NCBI GenBank assembly: GCA_019426215.1
Contig: CM033406.1
Coordinates: 8,195,146-8,259,145 of the forward strand
Direction of reading: 5' to 3'
Length of the DNA stretch: 64,000 bases
DNA from: Buddleja alternifolia
Lineage: Eukaryota; Streptophyta; Magnoliopsida; Lamiales; Scrophulariaceae
In this document: piece by piece, positions 56,271-64,000 of the stretch
Position numbering within the stretch: position 1 is the stretch's first letter
Layout of the letters: each line of letters begins with the position of its first letter
Made by a program: the position numbers and the translations under genes
The notes under the pieces: model-generated
What the model saw: the letters and a program-made list of their open reading frames with translations, nothing else
What the model was told of the DNA's origin: nothing
The model's database searches: none

Positions 56271-59241
56271 AAAACTTCTCCACATTGAGATCTCCTATCT
56301 TTCGCACTAGAGTAACTTTTTATGTTTGCTCTAAGCACAACACCACTGTTTTGGGTACTTTTGCTTTCATCATTACTTTTAGTTCTGAAATGGAATCCTT
56401 TAATAATGCATGCTTTGTATCTCCTGGCATAGCTTATAGGACCTTCAGCCAATCTCCTAATCTCGTCTGGTAGTTGAACATTAGATGTTTGTTGCAAATT
56501 TTGTACCTATTTTTTGCAAGAATCATCAAGCAATATTGTCAAAAAGTTGTGCATAACAAGGGAAGACTTTCTAATCAATAAGTTATTCACTTACATATGA
56601 CTTGAACCATTCATGGAATGTTTGAATGTGAATGTGATCGATTTTCCAAGGTCTTGCATGAGGTCTTTCCCTAGAAATTTCTACCACATGCATGTTACGA
56701 TATGGTTGAATTGCATCAACAATGGCCAACACATAACGGTGCACTTGAAGTAAAGTGCACTTATCTACCATAAGCCTCTCTCCTTTTCCTATAACTCTAC
56801 CCATGCTCTCATCTCCATCACCTTTCCTAGGTTGACGATTCTCCTTTGATTCATCATTATTAAGATATCTTCAACAAAAATTCATACATCCATCCATTAG
56901 ATATCCTCGAGCAATGGTGCCCTCTTGATGAGCTGTATTAGGTACATACTTTTTTAGAGTAAGTAGGTACCTGAAATTAAAAATAAAAATAATTTGAATC
57001 ATTTATGAAATTACTCATTACAAGGTATTGTTAAATGTAAAAATTTAAGTTATACCTTTCAATGGGATACATCCAACGAAATTGTATTGACCCACCTTTT
57101 AATGCTTCATCAGCCAAATGCACAGGAAGATCTTCCATAATATCAAAAAATAATGGAGGAAATATCTTTTCTAAATGACAAAGTGTGAACACTAAGAGAT
57201 CTTGAAAATTTTCCAAATCACACATGTTGTTGGTATTAGAGTATAATTTTCTAAGAAAGTGACCCAACTCAATCAGTATAACTACCACATTTTAGGTAAT
57301 GCTCTCCGTATAGCTAGTGGTAGCAGTTGTTGTATAAGAACATGATTGTCATGACTTTTAAGACCTCCTATTTTTTGCTCCTTAACTTGTGTATGACGTG
57401 ATGTGTTTGAAGCGTACCCATCAAGTGCTTTAACACTTTTAGCACCCTACAAAAGGTATCCTTGTCTGTCTTACCCAAGGTGAAAGGAGCAAAAGGCAAA
57501 TAGAATTTTCTAGAACCTCTTTCGATTGGGTGCAACGGTAGCCTGATATTCATTTTCTGGAGATCACGCCTAGATTTCAAATTATCTTTTGTTCTTTTCT
57601 TCACACCCATTATTGTCCAGAGTATATTACCACAAATATTTTTTTCAATGTGCATTAAATCCAAATTATGCCTTAACAAGTTATCAGCACAATAAGGAAG
57701 TTCGAAGAAAATACTCTTTTTCTTCCATGTATGTTCTTCACTTTCCTTTTCATATGTTGCTTTGCTTTGTGTTTTAAGATCATTCTTCTTATATACAGTG
57801 ACCACTCCCTCCAATTAATTGCTTATGATATTATTTTGCGTTGAAGCTTTCTTTATTTCAATTTCTATTGTTCCATCGAAAGATACTTTATCCGTAGGGA
57901 GCTTATGTCCTCGAGGTAAAAATTGACGATGGCAAGTATAACAATATTTACCACAATTAGGACAAGCAAAGGCACCTTTTGTACCCCAACCAGACAACAT
58001 TACATATCTAAGAAAGTCACTTATTGTCGACAATAATGCAGCACGCATATTGAACATTTGACTGCTTGATGCATTATAAGTCATCACACCATCCCACAAT
58101 TCTTTCAATTCCTCTACCAATGGCAGCAAATAAACAGCAATCTTATTCCCTGGCGTTTTAGGCCCATCAATAAGGATGGATAATATGAAATTTGGTTGTT
58201 TCATGCACAACCATGGAGGTAAGTTATATGGAATGAGTACAACTGGCCAAGTACTATGTGTCACATTCATCATCTTGAATGGATTAAACCCATCGGCTGC
58301 CAAACCCATTCTAATATTACGAGCATCATCAGAAAATGATGGATTTTTTACATCAAAATCTTTCCATGCCAGGGCATCCGCTGGATGCCCGAATTTTCCA
58401 TCGTCTACTCGTTCCTGGGCATGCCATCTCATGAGGAATGAAGTTTTTGAACACATGAATGACTTTTGTAACCTTGGCTTTAGAGGAAAATACCTCATTC
58501 TCTTTGCAGCAATCTTTTTCTTATCATCCTTATATCTTGAGGAATTACATATTTCACATTTATTAAGGCCGCTATCTTTTCCTCTAAATAGCATATAATT
58601 CCCAGGGCATGCATCAATTGTCTCATATGTGAAGCCTAAGTCATTTGTAATCTTTAGGGCGTCATAGTAATTTGCAGGTAGATTTGCTCTATCAGGAAAT
58701 GAGTCTCTCAAAAGTTCAAGTAACAAATTTGTTAGTCCATCCACAAAGTGCCTTTAGTTGCAGCAAACAGACGACAAAAGAGAGTTTCGTTTGTTTCTCA
58801 CATCCTGGAAGTAACTCTGTCTCTGCATCTTGCAACAACTTGAAGGATTTTTTAGTTTCTTCATCCATTTCATCAAATGATATTTGGTCAACCTCAACAT
58901 CAGTATGTACATCCTGAATATACATTGCTTCTTGCACCATATTTACCGCATCATCTCTATTGTTAGAAATTATGTGCTCATTATTCTAGTCATTTTGCAA
59001 TGACACAAATGGCTCCCCATGATATCTCAAATTCTTATAGTTTTTCTCAAAACCATGGACAAGACAATGTTCTCTCACTTCCTCTTTTTTTTTTCATAAA
59101 GCGGTTTTTGCATTTTGTACATGGACAGTATATTCTTGAATTAGTTTGCTTGCCCGTGAAAGCAAACTCAAGAAACTGAGCCATTCCTAAAATGTATTGT
59201 GGTGAAAAAGTGTCTGATGAACTAATCCAACTCTCATCCAT
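56271..59241 (-). pseudogene. CACTA (En/Spm-type) transposase TNP2-like, broken
   Basis: ATG at 59241 (MDESWISSSDTFSPQYILGM) opens the transposase-associated zinc domain (YCPCTKCKNRF). An extra base in an A-run (about 59086-59095) shifts the frame; a TAG (near 58987) and a shift near 58740 follow. The Transposase_21 core (58744-57815) has CEICNSSRYKDD, DGFNPFKMMNVTHSTWPVVL, ILIDGPKTPGNKI and FACPNCGKYC. 57814-57368 has FELPYCADNLLRHNLDLMHI. DUF4218 (57288-57031 and 56990-56880) has CHLEKIFPPLFFDIM, DLPVHLADEALKGG and RWMYPIER. 56804-56583 and 56497-56276 lead to the DUF4216 part, which Copia-2 has separated to 43196-42762. When intact it would cut and paste elements with CACTA ends. Confidence 0.92.
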
Positions 59242-59770
59242 GATAATGTCCTAGAAAATAAGCATAAGCATTTGAAATATTTAAGAGAAATTTTCGAGAA
59301 TTAATACATAGTATAGGGGGAAATTATTATAGCCGCCCTTCAATAAATTCTTATATCATAAAAATAATAATAACTTCTTTCATTCCAAAAGGCTTATTTA
59401 TCAAATCTTCATTAAAAAACCCAATAGTATGGTTAGTAGTTTTAGGGATTCAATTGCCCTTAAATTTTAAAATAAAGATCAATTAGTTGTAATTTTTGTA
59501 TGAAATTTATTTACTTAAACTTTTTATATTAATAATTATCATTTTTTTTCTTACTTTTAATAGTAAACTTTTTCATCTTCTACAAAATAAGAAATAAGAT
59601 ATTTTTTAGAAATTAGTAGGTAACTCAAAACCATTTACAGAAACAATAAAATTCATACTATACAATTTATCAATCTAAAAATCCAAAACATAAAGATTTA
59701 TATACATTTAGCCATCTAACTTATGTTTCAGCTTCTCTAAAGCTTCAGACCGATAACTATATATAGATAA
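59242..59770. other. CACTA 5' flank, no gene seen
   Basis: AT-rich sequence upstream of the CACTA transposase (minus-strand leader/promoter side). No terminal CACTACAAG-type repeat was found here. Confidence 0.55.
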
Positions 59771-60115
59771 GGCTAAAAAATGAACTAAACTACTCGATAC
59801 TCGACTCGAGATTGAACATTAAAAGCTCATTTTAGCTCGGTTCGTTAACATATCAAATCAAACTTGAACAAATTTTTGTGTTCGATAACGTTTGAAGCTC
59901 ATCTGAGCTCGACTCGATTAGTATAAAATAATAAAATATGCGCAAAAAATTAAGTTGCTTGTACTCGACTCATGTTTGGTTCGATTATAGCTCGTTTGAG
60001 CTCGGCTCGATTAACAATCAAACCAGATACAAATTTTGAAGCTTAATAATAATTCAAAAATGCTTGAACAACGGTTTGTTCGGCTCGACTCGACTCGATT
60101 CGTTTACAGCCCTGT
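59771..60115. mobile_element. Small GCTCGACTCGA-rich element (MITE-like, probably hAT-type)
   Basis: The right end in reverse reads AGGGCTGTAAACGAATCGAG, the left end AAGGCTAAAAAATGAACTAA, a degenerate terminal inverted repeat. The interior repeats CTCGACTCGA, GAGCTCGGCTCG and GAACAAATTTTTG-type words on both strands. The ends recall plant hAT-type MITEs (CAGGGCTGTAAACGA). No clean 8-bp target duplication was found. No coding capacity. Confidence 0.5.
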
Positions 60116-60638
60116 ATCCAGACATTGTTTGCTTAATCTTATTTTAATCACTTTCCGAATAAAATACTATGCTTCACTTTCAGTTTCAATTTAAGGATCA
60201 TTAACTTATTCCTAACAACTCAAAATACAAATTGTAGATTCAACTCTTGACCATTTTCCAATTCCTGATGCTAATTTAGAGCTTTGCTGCTTAGCTTAGT
60301 TCCAGCAACTGCTTAGCTTAGTTTCAACAATAGTGATCAAAATATCACAATTTAAACTATGTTAGAATGGTAAGTTAACCACTCATTCCAATCCAAATAT
60401 GCAATCACAAGAATCTAAGCTAAAGGATCAGTACATGATATGGTGGTAGCAAACTTGCTAGCAGCATGTTCACACGAAAATTAAAGCAGAAGGAGAAGGT
60501 AAATGATAAGGCAAACTACAAGTTATTCTCTTCAATCATCTAAAAATAAGTGGGCCATTGGCAAGGAAAGTGATTAGCCTATTGATGGATAGAAAATTGA
60601 TCAAAATGATTTAAGATCATGCAAGCTAGCAAATATAT
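60116..60638. other. Intervening DNA, no gene seen
   Basis: AT-rich, with a direct repeat ACTGCTTAGCTTAGTT (60270-60325) beside AACAATAGTG (60327-60336), which on the minus strand begins CACTATTG. This is a weak candidate for the outer end of the CACTA transposon. Confidence 0.35.
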
Positions 60639-61057
60639 TGTTACGAGACAAATTATACCATTCGAAGAAGAGGGTCAAGAAGATAGGGACGGAGGCAAAG
60701 AACCAAGACCGTTATTGGTTAATCGAAGAAGGAAGAAGAAACGGGAAGAAAGAGCATAGAAGCTGTTGCTGGATTTAATTAGTTGCTGCTAGATTTAATT
60801 AATATGCATTGTTATTGTGTAATTGTTATTTCCTATTTCAAGGATTACCTTTGACTAGGAATCTGAAGAGTTGGAGCGTGTAAGGCAGTAGCCATTTAAA
60901 TAGGGTCCCTTCTCATTGTATTGAATTATCTTTATTTTGAAAAGAATATTGAGAAGTTGAGAGCTTGGAGCTTTGGGCAAATAATTCTAGGAATTATTTG
61001 ATTGTGTTTGATTTATTTTCTATCCATTTGTGTGTGTTCGAGTTTTTTTATCTACCA
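60639..61057 (+). repeat. Short Gypsy 5' LTR (about 419 bp)
   Basis: TGTTACGAGACA to TATCTACCA, a TTTAAATA TATA-like box at 60895-60902, then ATTGGTCCGACCTGCC as a likely primer region. Size and position upstream of gag fit the small chromovirus-type Gypsy LTRs. No second copy is in the window, so the ends are tentative. Confidence 0.55.
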
Positions 61058-61095
61058 AATTGGTCCGACCTGCCAAATCTGCTTTCCCCACAAAC

Positions 61096-62762
61096 ATGAT
61101 GAATACGCGAGCAACTACGGATCAAAGGATGGATAAACTCGAGAACGATCAAACGGTGATGAAGAATCAACTTTCAAAATTGATGGTGGTTGTTACGGCA
61201 ATGCACGAGACTATGAAAGCAAGCGATTCACCAATGGTGCACCCTACTAGTTCCAATACGCCAGACGAGCAGGGAGACATGGCCAGCGCAGCGCCGGTCT
61301 CTACGACAAGGCAGACGCAACCACGAGTTTTGCTGTTGCTACCCACTTTCGAAGGAACCGATCCAATGGGTTGGTTAGCTCGCGCGAATCAACAATTTGA
61401 AATTCATAGGACCCCTTCGGAACAAAAGGTTCAGTCAGCGATGATTGCGATGGATGGAGACGGCTATGGAACTTGCTCGCGATATTGAAGAGGACCTTGC
61501 GATGAATTCGGGAAATTGGGTGACACGCACATTTCAATCGGGATCCCAACGTTCGATCTCCTATAGTAGACAACCAGCCTCCAATTTTTCCAGTTCGGAT
61601 TTGGTGGCGTCCAGGAATAGTTCGAGGCCTCCAGATCGACTACACCCTCACCGGCCGGTGGGTTTAGCGAGTTTGGGGCAATCCACTGCTAGGACCCCGT
61701 TTCGTCGCTTAACACCTCAAGAATTCACTGATTTAAGGGCCAAGGGTCTCTATTTCTATTGCAAACAGCCGTTCATGCCTACACATGAGTGTCCGTTCAA
61801 GCAATTGCGCGTTATGAATTGAAGGATGATGAGGACTTACTGGGGGAAACATAGAGAATCACACGGAGGAGGCCACCTTGCCACTATACTCTATGGCAGG
61901 CATTTTGGGCCCACAAACGATCCATTTCTGGGCAGTGGTTTAGGGCCGAACAGTAACGGTACATGTCGATAGTGGAGTGAGCCAGAATTTCATCTCCAAT
62001 TCATTAACTCGGGTGTCGAAATTGGAACCGTAGACCACGGGAATGTTTGGGATGAGAGTAGGGGGTGGTCGTTGGATCGAGTCTGAGGGGGTTTGTCGAA
62101 ATATGAACATACGGTTTGAGCCACTGATGACTCGAACAGACTACCAAGTGTTTCCCCTAGGAGGCATGGATATCATATCGGGAGTTGCATGGTTAGCCAC
62201 ACTTGGCAAGGTAGAAGTTGACTTGCAGGAGACTACTATGGAGCTTAATTATGGGGGCAAACGAGTATTATTTAAAGACGACCCGTCTCTTGACCGATCA
62301 CATGTGGACTTACGAGCATTAGTCCAAATGCAAGAGGCGGAATTCTGGGCAGTGATCATGGATGATGCGAGGGTGGCTGTTGGAGGAGGAGATAAAGTTC
62401 AAGATGAGGTGGGAGTAGCAAAGGTTGGGCAAATATTAGCTAAATTTGAGGAAGTGTTTGGAGAGCCGACAACCTTACCACCGAAGAGGCCCACTGACCA
62501 TCGAATTGAGTTGCAGCCGGGTTCAGGGCCAGTCTCGGTTCGGCCATACCATTACGGACACACACAAAAAGATGAGATCGAAAAGTTGGTGGCGGATATG
62601 CTTTTAGCCGGAATCATTCAACCAAGTTCAAGTCCGTTTTCTAGTCAGGTGCTACTAGTTAAAAAAAAGATGGGAGTTGGAGAATCTGCGTGGATTAAAG
62701 GGAGTTGAATAAAGTTACGATACCCGAAAAATATCCCATTCCTGTGATCCAGGAGATGTTGG
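61096..62762 (+). pseudogene. Gypsy gag-pol, truncated (gag, protease, start of RT)
   Basis: ATG at 61096 (MMNTRATTDQRMDKLENDQT), coiled coil, capsid motif LPTFEGTDPMGWLARANQQF. A deletion with frameshift near 61450-61490 removes most of the capsid. Then a Ser/Arg-rich part with RRLTPQEFTDLRAKGLYFYC and a knuckle that is only partial (YFYCKQPFMPTHEC). Protease VDSGVSQNFIS (61967-61999) has D-S-G; a stop follows. 62043-62708 has FPLGGMDIISGVAWLATLGK and the RT start MLLAGIIQPSSSPFSSQVLL, then a 1-nt shift; NKVTIPEKYPIPVIQEML is followed at 62763 by an inserted LTR. RT core, RNase H and integrase are absent. Confidence 0.85.
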
Positions 62763-64000
62763 TGTTGGAAATCGATACACGAAAAAAGCAGCGGAATAAA
62801 ATTTCGATTCCCGAAGCCATTGATCAATTTGGGCTATAGTTGATTTTAAACAAGAACAAGAAATAGGCGAAAAGATTGATTAACCTCATTGTAGCGTGTT
62901 TCGCTTCTTGATCTACTGTCTACAGCAACAATCCCCGGGACTCCTGCCTCTAGATAATCACACGCGGAATTCGTCAGAAATCTTCCTTCTCCATTTCCAA
63001 AATGGCGGCTAGAAGAGAAGAAGAGGGAGAGAAATTTTCTCTCTACTGTACTGTGTAATTTTTATGGCAACTGATAAGTTCTTAACCTAAGTCTGAGTAT
63101 TGGAGGATTTAAATAGAATCCTCCCACTTGGACCTAGGTTACATGCTTCATAGGCCCATGTGGACGGCCAAGTGGGCTAAGTTGGCGCAGTCAACTTAGT
63201 CTATTTTAATTTAATTACATTTCATATTTAATCTAATTAAATATGTATGTGATTAAATTAATATTTAATTTAACCGAATTCATTTAACCTAGTTAAATAA
63301 ATATTCAAATTAAATATTCAAATTAATTAATTTAATGTTCCATTGTTTAATTCAATTAAACAAGTAATTAAATTAATTCGTCCACTTTATTAATTTATCC
63401 ATCTAATGACAAATTACCGAAATGCCCCTCCAAGTACACAAAGTGATTTCTTGCTCATTCCAGTTAGCTCGACTCTCTAGGTTCGTCTTAATTGGCAATG
63501 AGAGGATACCAAAGGATGTGGGTGACACCTAGCGACCCCCGTGGCCCCACATCGTAGCCCAACTAAGTACGAAATGACTATGTCATTACGAACCTCTTGA
63601 CTATGAATTCCATATGAGTATAAGCCCTTTACTGATGTACCCGGATCGAGTGAGAGTCATGGAATATGTCAAACTCACATAACTCGATGCTATGCTATGA
63701 ATCATAGTAACATGAAATGACACAACTGCCCTTTGTGTCCCACACAAGTCAGTCCTATTGCTTTGGCCAAAGACTTTCCATCTCAGTTACCTATGATCGC
63801 ATAAGGTATCTGCTTGTTTACTTTCGAGACAGTGAATCCCTTCTTGGCAATCACTTCACAACTGCTACTTGCCCATTGGGATTGCACTTCGAGGTTGGCC
63901 CCACCAATGGGTGAATTGGGCCTCACTACTCTAGTAACAGATCCAACGTCACAAGCACATCGTGATAGTGAATCCTAAAGTCAAAGGCTCATGCATGCTA
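62763..64000 (-). repeat. Copia-type LTR on the minus strand, cut by the window end
   Basis: In reverse it ends CAGCGG...; the + strand start TGTTGGAAATCGATAC parallels the reversed end of the Copia-1 LTR (TGTTGGGAATTATACGG then CAGCGGAA). A TATA-like TTTAAATAG lies at 63108-63116 (minus CTATTTAAA) and an AT-rich middle at 63185-63400. It interrupts the RT of the Gypsy element. Whether it is a solo LTR or belongs to a full element cannot be seen. The open frame at 63717-63914 is LTR DNA. Confidence 0.75.

Noticed and set aside
61030..61095. Upstream in-frame extension of the Gypsy gag
   Set aside because: It covers the LTR end and primer region; the ATG at 61096 begins the recognisable gag.
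63717..63914. 65-codon frame at the window end
   Set aside because: Within a minus-strand Copia-type LTR; no domain.
1..64000. CRISPR arrays, rRNA or tRNA genes, bacterial operons
   Set aside because: None seen; all coding content is plant transposable-element protein.

Overview
This window is plant nuclear DNA, most likely from a eudicot. It is a nested block of transposable elements with no host gene I can support. I see no rRNA, tRNA or CRISPR. The evidence is plant-type Copia, Sirevirus-like and Athila-like LTR retrotransposons, an En/Spm-type CACTA transposon, AT-rich LTRs, TG...CA LTR ends, 5-bp target-site duplications (TSDs) and many nonsense codons. I cannot name the species.

Layout. 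1-2071: AT-rich tandem repeats, a GC-rich hairpin block and a stem-loop array that reads as the leader of Copia-1. 2072-5813: broken Copia-1 polyprotein. 5829-7431: its 3' LTR. 7432-12284: the right part of a Sirevirus-like element (SIRE-A: ORF3 and 3' LTR) into which Copia-1 is inserted. 12285-12863, 14984-15733, 28539-28912, 42438-43196 and 56271 to about 59241 are pieces of ONE minus-strand CACTA transposon. It is split by SIRE-A (left), an LTR at 12864-14983, an Athila-like Gypsy element (15734-28538, TSD GTCTC), a complete Sirevirus-like element (SIRE-B, 28913-42437) and Copia-2 (43197-56270, TSD AAAAC). 53726-54953: an inverted-repeat DNA element inside the right LTR of Copia-2. 59771-60115: a small GCTCGACTCGA-rich element. 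60639-62762: a truncated Gypsy element on the + strand, broken by a minus-strand Copia-type LTR (62763 to the window end).

How the parts fit. The CACTA is the oldest visible layer. Reading across the Copia-2 TSD brings its DUF4216 frame back in phase. Copia-2 is not a simple insertion. Its 3' pol and original 3' half are replaced by a second copy (50418-52890) of DNA that also lies left of its 5' LTR (SIRE-B 3' end, SIRE-B LTR, CACTA DUF4216), followed by a second LTR. This indicates unequal exchange with a solo-LTR allele. All protein-coding parts are pseudogenes or heavily damaged; the Athila-like element is the youngest (about 2% LTR divergence by eye).

Most striking signal. The leaders just upstream of gag in both Copia-1 (1624-1866) and Copia-2 (46540-46864) carry arrays of stem-loops about 85-105 bp apart. 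Within each array the loop sequence is nearly constant while the stems differ completely but stay complementary, including G.U pairs. That is the signature of a selected RNA structure, possibly for packaging, dimerisation or translation.
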